64,000 nucleotides of DNA from Abelmoschus esculentus (GCA_035048815.1 JAUCBN010000003.1:17840001-17904000), one strand, 5' to 3'; positions 1 through 11,762 are shown, counted from the first letter of the stretch. Translations and numbers: made by a program. The notes: generated by a model not told the origin, from the sequence alone.

Positions 1-548
1 TTTGATCCGAAAAACTTAAAATTGAATCGGATATCCGGTCCAAAAATAAAAATTGAATCGAATATCTAAAATTTTGAATCAGATCAATAGATAATCGAAT
101 CGACTAGATCAAATATTTTTAAACAACCTTAATTCACAGGTTCAATACATATACGTTCAAGTTCAATCGATTTATTAAGAAATACAAATCTCAAGTTGTC
201 AAAATACGATCATTTACTAGCTTAAAGTTCGGTTCATATTTATGGAAAAAATTAACAGGTATAACATTTCATTTAATAATCAATATTTTTTTATAATCAT
301 CGGTATTCAATTGATTTGAGTAATTAATCTAAATTGGTATGAAATTTTTTTAATTCATCTATTTTATTTATAATATCAAAATTTGAGTTTTTAACCTTAT
401 TTAAGAGAACTAATGTTTTATCTTATTAAATTAATCATTTTAATATTTAATATAAAAAATATTTTGATATACAATTTTTTTTGTAAACTTTAGTGTAACA
501 AAGCGAAGTACTTGCCAATTCCCTATTATCAAATGTAACAATCCCTTT
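1..548. other. AT-rich non-coding DNA with a decayed repeat end
   Basis: I see no open frame of note here. The first 120 bases repeat short GAATCGGATAT and AATCGAATATC-like units, the wording of degenerate hAT-type MITE ends in plants. Only one side lies in the window, so no terminal repeat or target duplication can be shown. The rest is A/T-rich without recognisable signals. Confidence 0.3.
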
Positions 549-1438
549 ATGTATATAAGAGCTCAACTTGGCAAGTTCATTCTCAAACCTCTGTTTGAGT
601 TGATTCCGTATTTGATTTTCTTGTCCTTGGGGTTGGTTACTAGTCGAGCCGAGATAAGGAATGCGAGAACAAGGAAAGTCACACTTTTAATGTATTCAAA
701 AAGCAAGCTAAGATTCATCAAAAAAGTAAGTAGTTGTGAAGAAAAATACAAGTTTAAACCTCTTATGAGGAACAATATGCTTTACGAGATAGCTCTTTAC
801 TATTGTAAAAAGCTGCTATTCTGTCTAAGGGATTCTTTGAGATTATTGCCTAATAGTCTGAATAGCTTAGCCATAAATTTTTGTTCAGAATTAGGTTCTA
901 AATCGGAAGTCAAACATGATGAACTGAATGAGGGGAATCTAATTCAAAAGCGAAATGAATTGATTTTGTATTTGAAACAAGATATTCATCTATTAGTTGG
1001 TGCTATGCAAAAAGCACAAGAACTATATCGGTCCCAGTTCAAAGTTGATATCGTGAGTAAAATGACGTTGTTATCGTTACCACTAGCCATATTTAAAACT
1101 AATTTTTATGATGAGTTAAACTGACCTATTTATGAGAGCCATCATGACGGGCATGCCCGACATATTTATTCGTAAAGATTACTATGGCGAGAATGTTGAT
1201 ATTTCCTTCCTTCTTAATGAAGGTGGGCATTTCAAGAAATCTAACCTCTTTCATTATTTTGATTATGAAAGCCATCATGACTGACGAGAGCGAATTCAGT
1301 CAAATTATGATTGTTGAGTCTTCTGGCCTTTCGGGGCGACCCTCTTTCAATCTCAATTTGCCCGCATCTGTAGAAAAAAGGGATGGCATAAAAAGAATTT
1401 TATATCAACTTGAGTTAGCTAAGGTTCTGTCCGAATAA
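549..1438 (+). pseudogene. dpo: Decayed plasmid-type family B DNA polymerase (mitochondrial origin)
   Basis: This is a remnant of the protein-primed family B DNA polymerase found on linear mitochondrial plasmids and inserted in plant mitochondrial genomes. The 549-1124 frame contains YLKQDIHLL, which fits the Tyr-X3-Asp exonuclease III motif. It is followed by DIVSKMTLLSLPLAIF and KTNFYDE, the stretch that leads towards the polymerase domain. A stop directly after YDELN is followed by a frame reading on as PIYESHHD. From about 1160 another frame gives DIFIRKDYYGENVDI, matching the conserved RRGYYGG-type motif. At least one nonsense codon and several frame changes rule out function. The N-terminal exonuclease motifs and the polymerase palm motifs are not visible. 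The family assignment is from memory of its motifs. The copy probably reached the nucleus as mitochondrial DNA. Confidence 0.6.
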
Positions 1439-3085
1439 AAACGGTAAAGGGTTGAAATTTCCAAATAAAAGTAGTAAAGGGTTGAAAAGAAGTCATATAA
1501 AATTAATTAATTAATGATAAAATTCATTTACCTCCATTTTTTGATTTTTTTTGTCGATATGACAGAGGGATCAAATGATATAGTTCTTTTGTTGGTAGCT
1601 TGGAGGATTAGAAACATGACTACTATTTTCTCCAAGCCTTAGGAGTTTCTGTGGATCTTTGCATCTAGGGTTATGGCTTTTGCTTTAACAAGTGAGATAT
1701 CACTCGTGCCTCTTTTCTTCCCCTTCGGGATCCATCACCAATACATCGCAGGATTCATCATGACAAGATCTTTTTCCTACGAAACTATATTTTTTTATTA
1801 GAGATTACGATCTGAAACAGAATGAGGGATGTTATGCTCCGTCTGCGGTATCAAAGTGGTAACGGTCGATGGTAGATGAAAGAAAAAAAACCCTTTCTAT
1901 GTTATTAGGAAAGCGTCGCAATTGCTGTTTTTAGAGGGAGTCAAGTTTAGGCTTGAACACTACTAGGTTTTGTTCAATAGGTTAGGGATCCTGAAGCCCA
2001 GAGCCTATTCGATAGATATCCTTTTACGCTATTTGCTTCGATGCTTTACCACTCTATTATTTTTGAATGTTTAAAAGGAAATCGAATTCTATTTGATTTT
2101 CTTTATTGTCTGAGACTGATGAAGGAAAGTGAGACACTATTCGCTAATTAGGAAAGAGGTTTGACTCTTGCTTATTGATCTCTATTCCTCCTCGTACATT
2201 AAGAAAAGCCTTTCCTTTAGTCGAGTTACTACGTTCCTCTCCTTTCATTACATTCTATGAAATAGGAATAGTAAAAGAAAAGGCCCAGAGCAAGAGAATC
2301 TAGCTAGTTTGATTTTCTTTAATCACTGTTCGGGAGGGACTTTTTTCCCGGCAGAATGGCTAGTTTCCTCCCCATAGGTGTCGTTAGCAAGTTAATCAAT
2401 AGTAGAAGATATCCTCACCCTCGCATAAAGAATAAGAAAATAGAAGGGATTCTTTGCTACGTGAATTAGAAAAGGTTGGACTGACTGATTTTTCATTAGT
2501 AGGTAAGGGAAGGCAATGCCATATAGAAAATCCTTCTCACTTTAGAGATGTGATTCCTACTAAGTCAAGGAACTTCTTAACTATAAATCCAGGCTTATGG
2601 GATTGATGTAATAACACATGGTAATTGGTTTGAAAGTCTAGATACCATTCTGATTCTTAAGGGATTTTTGCAATAAAGAATATTCTCCCTAGGTGTAGAC
2701 TTTTTAAGGAACTTTTTGGGTTTACTAAGTCCCATGCCGGACGAAGTAAATTCACCCATTACTACTGGAGTGAAAGAACATATATACGATGTATGAGGTG
2801 ACTATGCCACAAGCATCAACCGAGAAGGAGTTTCTTTTTGAGATCTATTTTTCTAGTATGCTGACTCGGGGTTCCTTTTTATGTTCAACATTGTGTGGGC
2901 AATAACAAGCTCAACTCAAGAAGAGAAGAAACTCCTTTCGTTCCACGGGGAAGGAGCCCGATAGAAGATATAGGCCTTTCTTACCATCCGAGGAAGAAAG
3001 TAAGGATAAAAGGAGGGATGACATAGAAGAAGCAATATTAGTGTCTACAGGTACTGCTATGAGGAAGGAAAGATTAGATCTCACG
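1439..3085. other. Probable mitochondrial-derived spacer (NUMT-like)
   Basis: No gene is recognisable over about 1.6 kb. The composition is less A/T-rich than the nuclear spacer elsewhere in the window, with many AGAAAG and CTTTCC-type purine/pyrimidine runs like plant mitochondrial intergenic DNA. It lies between a mitochondrial-plasmid polymerase relic and plastid ycf2 DNA, so an organelle origin is reasonable but inferred from context. The open frame at 2911-3441 (minus) is only meaningful in its N-terminal half, where it overlaps ycf2. Confidence 0.35.
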
Positions 3086-3089
3086 TAAA

Positions 3090-5088
3090 AAGTGATAAAT
3101 AGTATTTTTCTTAGAATGTATTGATTTGACCCATAAGTGGGACCACCACCCCATAACATGTTGTCGCCAAAAGTAGAATCCCGTATTTCTTTTAGAGAAT
3201 CTCTTAATTGGTGTAGAGCAACTAGAAAAAGATTCTTTAACCAGAAAGAATTTAGTTTAGATATAGGATACCTATCCAGAAGTTTTCGCAACTTAATCAT
3301 GTATGATAAAATCATCAAAGATTTAACCTTTTTGAACTGTCTGTAACTCACTATAGGCTCGGGAAAAGAGAAAATGTGTACGAACGAGATATCCAGCAAC
3401 AACAAGAAGAAAAAAGATTGAATAGAGGAACTCATGAACATTTGGCGATCTCATACGTGTCGATATCAATGGTGACTCATTATTTCGACGAATCATTTCT
3501 TCGGACAGAAGAAAATTATGTAAACACTTACTCGAAATTAGATTCCATTGTGGAAGACATAATTTTTTTTGAAGAATTCACCATGATATATTTGATCCAT
3601 GCATAATATCATGAAAAATGGATACAAATTTTTAATTGTTACTTAGTATCGATAATAGTTCTGAAATAGTATCTAAAAATATCAAATTTAGATATTTGTA
3701 CCCTGTCGAAATAAGGAACCATGGCATATATGTTAGGAATAGATTCTATTTTGAGAGAGTTAAAAAAGCACTATCCCGTTGAAAAGGTTCTATACATTCA
3801 CCCTTTCTCAACTCATTTGTTTAGACAAAGACTTTGTTTTTTTTTTCGGATGGTAAATATTTCTCAGAACATAGAGTGTGAATCAAACCCATGTTTGAAT
3901 TGAAATTGAGATACTGATACAAGTTCTTCTCTTATGAATCAAATGGATTCATATCTGAAAGAGGTTGTCAATAAGTTCTTTCGAAATTGACTATTTGTCC
4001 CTCTGTTAGAGGTATTTCAAAAGTGTCTGCAATCGAGTAGATAACTATATGAACTAATGGATCAGATCGAATTACAAACTGGAAATAATTTGTACAAGTT
4101 ATACCTTTCGTCATCATTTTATGGAAAATCATTAGATAATGAATATGTTAGATATCCGCAATTCGATTGGTGAAGGTGAAATAGTATCTCTCCCCCCCAA
4201 AGCATGTTTTTTTTACCACTACACAAAGAAAATATTTTGTTGTGAATGAATAAGATATTGAGGAATTATCCATACGTAAAATCATAATTATTGCTATGAG
4301 CCTTTTCCACATAAAAAATGTATCTTTTGTCACAATAGAAGCAGAAGTGACGTGGATTATTCAAGATTCAGAGTCGATTTGTTTTATAAGAAGAAGATAT
4401 CAATGAACTTATATGAAATGGTTTCACGAGATTCAACCAATTATCTTGATTGTGGGATATCATTAAGAAATAAGAATTCGTGTTATTAAAAAATTTCCTG
4501 CGATTACTTCTAGTATGGAATGAATCAATCATCCACTTTGGTATATTATTGACCAAAAACAGTGATATTGTTCCTCTATTGATCAATAATTTTGGTTTTT
4601 GAGAAGTATTATGATAATCCAATAAGAAAGGTTTATTTTTTCAAATAAACGATTTGAAGACCTATTGATTCTAACAATTGATTGCAAAATTGATCATTCG
4701 GATCTTTTAATTCATAAATCTGGATCGCAGACCTATTTATGGGGATATTCCCGAAACTCACAAAGAAAAAAGAAAGTGAGTTAGACAAAAAGAGAAGCAA
4801 TTTGGAAAAAAAGAAACGAAGTGAATTAGAGAAATATTTTTTCGATAACCTCAAACCAATCAATTGAATATTGATTAATAAGCAATCGATCGAACACTAC
4901 TTGAAAACGGCTCTTCTGCTCAGAAACGAAATGCACCAAATGCTCTTGGAAATTCTTGCTCCCACTGGACCATTTGTATCTATATGCATTAAGATCTCGA
5001 TTCATGGATTTCTTGGTCCGAGAAATCAAAATAAGAGGATTGAACCATTTTTCTAAATCTTTTTCAAATTTGATAAATGTTGGTTGAT
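3090..5088 (-). pseudogene. ycf2: Plastid ycf2 fragment (NUPT), central part
   Basis: About 2 kb of plastid ycf2, the giant essential AAA-like chloroplast protein, sits here in reverse and reads from 5088 down to about 3090. Recognisable stretches, in order, are INQHLSNLKK (5090), NPLILISRT and NAYRYKW, KSRFQVVFDRL (4.85 kb), SFGNIPINRS, QLLESIGLQIVYLKK (4.64 kb), IPKWMIDSFHTR (4.5 kb), IYSIAD and LTEGQIVNFERTY (4.0 kb), SIFHDIMHGS (3.6 kb), and KSLMILSYMIKLRKLLDRY with GDNMLWGGGP (3.15-3.3 kb). Stops and frameshifts break it into several frames, so this is a long-decayed nuclear or mitochondrial copy. It stops short of the ATPase domain. The residues that precede it in ycf2 lie 9 kb away at 14247-14410 on the same strand. 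Confidence 0.88.
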
Positions 5089-5600
5089 CATTGGTTTTAA
5101 AAATTAGAGTCGCCACTAGTCACTTTGGTAGGCCGGGCACCATAAAAACTAAAGATTTGAAATGAATTGGGTTCGAGAGTCAATTATGACTAAAAACGGT
5201 GTTAGCGTTTAAAATCGCCAAAAAATTGGCACCCTTAAAAAATACCGCTTAATTAATTTTGAATTTTCGATTTAAAATAATATTTAAATTAATATTTATT
5301 AAAAAATTTAAATTTATTTTAATTGTATCTTTATTCAAAGGCAAATGCATACACTGCCACCATTACGCCTGGTGTCGGACCCGTTATGACTAAATAAAGA
5401 TGTATCGCATTATGTTAATTAATTAAATATAACTTAAATTAAAACAATATATAAAAGATACATATATGAACAATAAAAATAAAATACATACAAACATGAC
5501 ACAAATAAAATAAATGTAGGTATATCAAGTATTAAAAATAAATAAGCATACATGTATATAAAGCATTAATAAAAAAAACCAATAGACATTAAAAAAATCA
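5089..5600. other. Left part of the insert that splits ycf2
   Basis: The plastid similarity stops within a codon of INQHLS, and unrelated A/T-rich DNA follows. It begins with a TTAGAGTCGCCACTAGTCAC-like phrase that I associate with dispersed plant repeats. No open frame is present. Together with 6123-6762 and 13139-14246 it forms the body of a non-coding insert of unknown type that later received a MITE and element A. Confidence 0.45.
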
Positions 5601-5608
5601 TCACTGGA
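5601..5608. repeat. Target site duplication, left (TCACTGGA)
   Basis: An eight-base direct repeat, identical to 6115-6122, brackets the hAT-type MITE. Confidence 0.85.
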
Positions 5609-6114
5609 TAGGGATGAGCATTCGGTTAATTCAGTCGGTGGCCGAACCGAATTAACCAAAACTAAATTAATCGAAAATTTTAAAATATTAATCATTAACC
5701 GTACCTAATTTTCTTTAACCAAATTAACCGAACCGAAATTATTTCGGTTAATTAGACGAATTAATTGAATTAACCAAATTTTATTATAAATTTCGGTTAA
5801 ATTACATAATAGGTCACTAAATTAAGCTAAAATAATTTTTTAGTCACTAAACTTTTATTTTATACTAATTTAATACAAAATTTAGTGATCATTTTATAAT
5901 ATAAAAAATTAATTAACATTTTATAATATTTTAAAAGTTAAATAACTAAAAATAAATAAATAATATATAATATTATATAATTTTGGTTAATTAACCGATT
6001 TCGAACCGAATTAACCATTAATCGAATTTACCAAAAATTAACCGACAAAATTAACCAAAATAATTTTGATTCGGTCGGTTAATCGAATTAACCGAACCGA
6101 ATGCACACCCCCTA
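5609..6114. mobile_element. hAT-type MITE, 506 bp, with intact 8-bp target duplication
   Basis: The element starts TAGGGATGAGCATTCGGTT and ends, on the other strand, TAGGGGGTGTGCATTCGGTT. These terminal inverted repeats flank an A/T-rich core made of many AACCGAATTAACC-like units. It is bounded by perfect 8-bp direct repeats TCACTGGA at 5601-5608 and 6115-6122. Eight-base duplication with TAGGG termini is the hAT superfamily signature. It has no coding capacity, so it must have been moved by a transposase made elsewhere. The intact duplication supports fairly recent insertion into the ycf2-splitting insert. Confidence 0.85.
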
Positions 6115-6122
6115 TCACTGGA
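6115..6122. repeat. Target site duplication, right (TCACTGGA)
   Basis: This is the identical partner of 5601-5608 at the other end of the hAT-type MITE. Confidence 0.85.
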
Positions 6123-6762
6123 AGTGACTAAATTAATAAAAAAACAAAATAGAGGGTCACATTAAAAAGGAGAAAAAGAAGTCAAAACAATGACCATGAC
6201 CGAATGAAAATAAAATAAGGGAGGTCAACTTAAAATGAAAAAGGACCGAAATAAAAGAAAACTAAATACTTGAGTAAGATTAAAACTAATAAAAGAATTG
6301 ATCTTAAAAGGTTATGACCAAAATCGAAGACAAACAACATAGAGGGACCAATTTAAAACCAAAAGGGGATTAAAATAAAACAAAATAAAGATTCTATGCC
6401 CGAATTCAAAGCTAAATGATGTTTATTACACGATCTAGTGACCAAATTGCAAAGCAAAATGGAGATTTAGGGATTGTGTGGGTGATTTTAAGAACCCGAA
6501 ATGGTTTAATGAAATAATAAGACCATTTTCAAAATAGTCTATGACTATAAAAGACAAATAAAACCGAAAAAGGCCCACCTTTATTCATTTGTTATTCGAT
6601 GAAAACAGAATCGAAAGGTTGGTGTTTTCTTCTTTCAAAAAGCACTGACACAAGAGAGGAGAGGCTTTTCCTTGGCTCGCTCACCACCAACTACCCGGAG
6701 GTGTAATGATTATCGCCGGCGTTGAAAGGATCCACCAGGAAATCAAATCGAAGATAAAAACT
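6123..6762. other. Non-coding insert sequence left of element A
   Basis: Purine-rich non-coding DNA. Its last 100 bases (GCTCACCACC, CCACCAGGAAATC, GAAGATAAAAAC) join smoothly to 13139 onward (AAAACCGAGACCCC) if element A is removed. The repeated AAAAC on both sides fits a 5-bp target duplication, with one base of uncertainty on the left. I see no gene. Confidence 0.45.
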
Positions 6763-8132
6763 TAATAGGAGTGGTATAAGCGCTATTTGAGTGCAAGTGT
6801 ACACGTCGTCAAGTAATAAAATGATAAGTATATCGTGTATCGTCTCCACAGGGATTGGTATACTTAATATGTCTTCATTTGTCCCCTTGCTCCTGAACAT
6901 AAAGTAAAAACACAAATAAGATGATTTGTTTTATCTAACTAAATAATTAAATAACAAAACATAAACTAAAGGGTTGAGAACGATTATAGAGAAAGTGGAT
7001 AAGATCCAGTTGCGTCAATTAGTGGATTCAATTGATCTTCTTCTTGTCCAATGCAATCACGCAACACTGCTTCGATAGTACTGCAGATACTGCCTCGGCA
7101 ATGCTAGTGCTCTTCTACCGCGACAATCTCTTGCTCGTGAACAGAAGTATCAAAGTTCAGCAAAGTGTCCGTAAGTGACTCCGCTCATCTATGAGTCAAA
7201 GTGTTGTTAATGCTCAGTCCTTGACGATACGTCTCGGTGTAAATCAAAGATAACCACCAACCAATCCAACACTTCTTTTAGCTGTTAAAACTCTTAACCT
7301 ACCCCTTAGTGCCTCCACAAGAGTATAGGCCGAGTTAGTGTCTACAATATCGTACTTATCCCTTTCGTGAATCTACACCTCTCGATGCTAGATAAATAGA
7401 TTACTTGCAAACTTCCCTCTCGGGCTTGGATACAAGAACAAAGAATGGCAATAGGATAAGCAAACTTTAATTTTATTGCATAAGAACAAAGATACAAGAA
7501 TCAATCTCCTCTCACTAATATCGACAACCTTCACCTATCCCTAAGAAGTTTAGAACATATTATCCTGTAAGTACAATTCTTAGGGAGGAAGGGTTTTCTC
7601 TACAAATCGGCTCTCATAGATAATATGGCCGGCTAGGGTATTTATAGTCTTAACCTAGGGCAAACCTTTCCTAAATAGAATTCAACTTGGAGTAGGGAAC
7701 AAGTCTTCTTCAAGGATTCTGATATTTCCAAGTTTGTCGCCTTCTAGAAGGGTTTTCCCGCTTGATCTTTGAATTGGGCTTTTAGCGCGCTAGCCTGGTC
7801 CAATTGATGCGTTGTATCTTCCAGAATATTCTCTATATTTTTATCTTTCAATACGCCTCCATTGTTGGTGCTGCCACACTGGATTCTGCCGCGGCCATGC
7901 TTCTGCCTCGACCTCAACACTGCTTTTCTACCATTTCAGTTCTGGATATTCCTGTATATACAAAATATGTAATAATATTTGCATTCTCTATAAATATTAA
8001 ATTTGTAAGTGATTATAACGGAATACCCAATATTTGAGCAAAGAGTTCATGATTCGGTTCAAGTGGTTGTATATTAGATGCTTAAAGTACCATAAGACAG
8101 GTAGTAAATAACTACCTCTTAGGCACTCATCA
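6763..8132 (-). repeat. Element A 3' LTR
   Basis: A 1370-bp long terminal repeat. On the minus strand it begins TGATGAGTGCC and ends near CTTATACC. It is the same length as the partner LTR at 11769-13138 and belongs to the same family as the LTRs at 48283, 54070, 55520, 59808 and 63165. Confidence 0.88.
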
Positions 8133-8173
8133 AATACCCCCAAACTCGTACTATTGCTTGTCCTCAAGCAATG
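8133..8173 (-). promoter_or_regulatory. Element A polypurine box with hairpin, at the 3' LTR
   Basis: On the minus strand a perfect 7-bp-stem hairpin (TTGCTTG, loop AGGA, CAAGCAA; 8154-8171) is followed by GAGTTTGGGGGTATT, which abuts the LTR. The purine run next to the LTR is the expected primer for plus-strand DNA synthesis. The same hairpin and box precede the 3' LTRs at 59808 and 63165. Confidence 0.7.
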
Positions 8174-8935
8174 CCAAATATTAAATTGCTAAACCTTACT
8201 CCCCTTTGGTTTTACTCTTCCATCTATTCTCCTCACCATGGTCATGTCTATCTCTCCGTTTTAGCCACTAGTTTACCCAAGAACTTTTACTAAGAAATAA
8301 ACTATAGGGCTCCGTGAGTGTGTGCGTTTAATGGACAAGGCTGATTCAAGGCTTTCTTAGATAAACTCTAAGTTCAAGATAAATAGACTCTTGGACTAAA
8401 GCTATCTCCTTAAAGCAACAAGTCTGAGCCAATTTCGAGCACCTCAAGATATGTGTTTTCTATTTTCTTCTTTTTTTTTATTTATTCTTTTTCTTATTAA
8501 CTACCTATTTAGCATACTAGAGCCAATTTCGGGCACCTCTAGTATGAAGGAGAGCAAAACTAGAGCCGGTGATAGGCACCTCTAGTTATTTTTCCAACAA
8601 GTTCTTAGTCTTTATCACCTAAGTTTATTAAAAGAACTCCTAAATCAAACAAGTCCAAAAAATGTTTATTTTCTTTCTAACCCTAAAGCAAGCTTCTATG
8701 CTTTATTACATGAGTATCTTATGGTTATCCCTTCAAAACAGAACTTGGCCATGGTAAGGAGAAAATTTTCCATAGCCTTAAAGGAGTAAACTAAAGCAAA
8801 GCTGATATAGGACAATGCAAGATTACAAACATAAATTCAAGAAAGAGAATATTGTAAAAAAAAATCAGTAAAAATTTACTCCCTTTATGATAACGCCGCG
8901 ACATTGGATAACCTCGGCAGTGCTTCAGCACCTAC

Positions 8936-8976
8936 AATCTCCCCCAAACTCAAACCGAGCATTATCCTCAATGCTC
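8936..8976 (-). promoter_or_regulatory. Element A second, internal hairpin-polypurine module
   Basis: On the minus strand the hairpin GAGCATT-(6 nt)-AATGCTC (8957-8976) precedes GAGTTTGGGGGAGATTG. It lies about 800 bases upstream of the LTR-adjacent module and has the same architecture with a different stem. Counterparts occur at 62323-62361 and, decayed, at 58963-59000. It could be a second plus-strand primer site, but that is inference. Confidence 0.55.
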
Positions 8977-9113
8977 AAAATATAAAGCAAACAACAATTA
9001 AAAAGATGAGAGCAGTAAGACATTATTTATAATGACTCCGAGGGGCTGCTTGTACGGAGCATTCTCCTCGGCCTTTATGCTGGTGCCTTTCTCATAGATC
9101 CTTATCTTGGTGA

Positions 9114-10552
9114 TTACTGTTGTTTGGCCTGTCGATGCAACTGTACTCTGCTGGGCGGTGTGCGGTGCGTCAGTGCTGTAACCTCATCCCCTTCTTCGTT
9201 CATATTGTCTGTTTCCATGATTTTTGTTCCTCCTCCTACCGTGGCAGTAGGTATTGCTGATTCATGGGATGAACTGTGGTATTCATCAATCTCGCGAGAC
9301 AGCGTATCCCTGCTGAGACTGGGCATAGGAATCGGTTCTCTTTGGAGAGAGTTAAAGACAACTCGCCTCTTGGATGGCCTTTGACTGGTAGATGATATTC
9401 CAGCAGACCTTGTTGGCCTGGAAGGTCCGACAACATAAAACTGTTGGTGCGTCCGTGGCTGGAAAGATGGTTGCGGTCCTGGGGTAGGTGTTGTATCGGT
9501 ATAAGGGGCGCAGTGACGGACATATTGGCTGAGAATTCAGGAAATTGTGTCCCTTGATGTGGGAAGCTCTGTATCATCATGTTGGCTAGAGACGTGTTGA
9601 AGTCGCGCTGGTACTCCATGTAGCGCTGTTGGCGAAGGTCCATTGCTGCCATCCTTTGCAGAATTTCTTGGTATGGGTCCGCTGCGGCAATCGACTCAAC
9701 GGAGGCTGGTGCTTCTGTTGAATACTGCCCTTCGGCGGTGAATTCGACAGTGAATTGCTATAGTGTTGCCTGAACAGGCTCTACATGTATTATCTGCATA
9801 ACTCGGTGGCAGAAATCTCTTGTCCATCCCTGCCTAGTTGGCGTGTATTCATCCGTATCTTTGACTGGAACTCATACATTAATGCACAAGGTAGAGATTA
9901 AACATGGGAAGTACAATGGTCTGCGTTCCTTCTTACCGCATTCATGGATTTCGTGAAGGATGATCTCTCCAACGTTGATGCTTCTCTTTTTGATGATGGA
10001 CTAGATCAGCGTCAGTCTTTTATGATCCACTGTGCTGTTGTAGGAGGTTGGGATAAGTCATCTTTTGACAAACGTACACCACATCTTGGCCTCGGGTATT
10101 AGACTCTGCCATGTAACTGAACCCTTATGGGCACCGGTTTCTCATGAAGTGTTGCTGTAACAAAGCTCATCCTTAATCTCCTCATAGTCTTAAGTGGTGA
10201 TACTATCTACGTAATCGGCATGTTCATCCCGTGTGGGTGTGAGACCATAAAAGTCATTGATGACTTTGGCATCAAGTTGCACAGGCTTGCCTCGGCAGTG
10301 GATAAAGAGGTTGTCCTTGCATGGACCATGTGCGTAAAATTCCCGCACAATTGTGGCATTTGCCGCTTGAGGCTATAGGCAGAAAGCCTCTCAATCCTGA
10401 TGCTGAATCTTGTTGAATACGTATGATTCAATGCCGAAGTACATTTCGTTGTTCTGTTGAAATCCCTGCTCTTCCCATAGTTGCCGAGCAACGAATGATC
10501 GGTTGAATCTTTCAGCAACAGTGGCTGGGAAGAATCTTGTGTAAGAAGCCAT
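9114..10552 (-). pseudogene. Element A: decayed plant-transposon-type ORF
   Basis: This is a relic of the ORF that these elements carry between gag-protease and the 3' LTR. It resembles the domain annotated in plants as putative plant transposon protein (Transposase_32-like). Reading starts at an ATG at 10552 (MASYTRFFPATVAERF). After a stop and frame changes it shows VREFYAH, HCRGKPVQLDAKVINDFYG and HPHGMNM-like stretches. The last 70 residues are low-complexity, rich in Ser, Arg, Thr and Glu, and end at 9114. The same order is seen at 52817-54020 in element B. Several stops and shifts make it non-functional. The biochemical role of this domain is not known to me. Confidence 0.6.
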
Positions 10553-11326
10553 TGAATTGTTCGTGGAGGGTGGTTTGAGAATTTCTGGAGTGAATAGAGA
10601 TTGTTCTAAAAATTACAAGACGTAGTGAGTGCAAGATTTTGAAAGCAAGTAAAATAGTAAGAATGCAAAGTAAATAATGCATCACAATGAGTTTGCTTAT
10701 ATAGGCTAAAAGTTTTAATATTAAAACTACTATCCGTTAGGCATTAACTGCCTTGATGCACAGTTACTGCCGCGGCGAATTTCTCGGCAGAGAGCCGTTA
10801 CACTATTTCTGCTCGTTAGGAATTTTGCGGTTCTGACACAGTGCAGCTGCGGCAGCAGTCTTTCTGCTGTGGCAAAATTTTTCCTGCATTCATAGCTTTA
10901 TTAAAGAAAAAATAAAAACACTGAAAATAAAATATAAAACACTAAAAATAAAACATAGTACAGAATACTGAAAATAACAAAACACTTAAAATAATAATAT
11001 AAAAACTAATCCTAATATTATAATTAAAATTGAAGGGAAGAGATTAGGTTACTTGTAGAGTGCATGTGAATGCATCTCCCAATTTTGTTATCTCTTTCTG
11101 GCCCGTATCTGTCTTCATGAGTTGGCCAGTCCCTTTGGTGCATTCGACTTCTCCTTTGGGTTTTATTCTTAAATAACTACAAAGAATAGTAATAAAAACT
11201 GTGAAAATAATAAAATTACTTTAAAACTAAATTGCAAAAATTTTAAAATCTAATTCCTAAACTAAAAACTAAAAATTAATTCCTAAAGCATAAAAGTAAA
11301 TAGGGACAATGAGATAGAAATTTAGG

Positions 11327-11620
11327 TTACTGTAGGAGTGTAAATGATACATCTCCAGCAGCAACCATCTTTCCCTTTTTGAATGGAAGAGAAGCTGATG
11401 TCCTAGTCGCCGTCTCCTCATCTGGTGGTTTCTTTCTGATATATTTCTGCTCAAAGGGAGTGCTGCCACGACAAAGGTTGCCTCGGCAGGTCTTGTTTAG
11501 GCAGTCCATCCAAGTCTTCCTCCAAATAATCACAAACTGTTCGTGCTCTTTCTTGTCTTGAAGAATTCTTGGATCAGCTACTGCGAATACGCCGCGGTTG
11601 TCTGCCTCGACGGTATTCAT
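11327..11620 (-). pseudogene. Element A: collapsed gag, head joined to tail
   Basis: The 97-codon open frame is not an intact gag. Its first part (MNTVEADNRGVFAV) matches the gag N-terminus of F2 copy 2 near 32070. The DNA then runs GATTATTTGGAGGAAGACTT and GGATGGA, as F2 does at 32160-32185. From the shared GGA it continues as CTGCCTAAACAAGACCTGCC, the sequence found after the protease in F2 at 34261. About 2.1 kb of gag and protease are therefore missing, at a 3-base microhomology around 11505. The tail (PPDEETATRTS, FKKGKMVAAGD) is shared with the F2 post-protease region. A protein from it would have no gag function. Confidence 0.65.
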
Positions 11621-11744
11621 ACCAGTGTTGTTCTGTTGGCCAGGTCAAAACAACCCTGATTAGTTTAGGATTTTTTTAAATTTTTTTTATTTATATATAA
11701 AACTAAATGCGAGAAAAAAAAAGGTAACAAAATTTAGTTGCCAA

Positions 11745-11762
11745 TCCCCGGCAACGACGCCA
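11745..11762 (-). promoter_or_regulatory. Element A primer binding site (tRNA-Asp type)
   Basis: Read on the minus strand, TGGCGTCGTTGCCGGGGA is complementary to the 3' end of plant tRNA-Asp with one mismatch. It lies six bases inside the 5' LTR, where minus-strand DNA synthesis would start. Confidence 0.85.

Noticed and set aside
2911..3441. 176-codon minus-strand ORF as a novel membrane protein
   Set aside because: Its middle is plastid ycf2 (KLRKLLDRY, GDNMLWGGGP). The hydrophobic ends are out-of-frame reading of ycf2 and adjacent spacer.
9124..9384. Plus-strand ORF of 86 codons
   Set aside because: It is antisense to the second ORF of element A, which is supported on the minus strand by similarity to element B.
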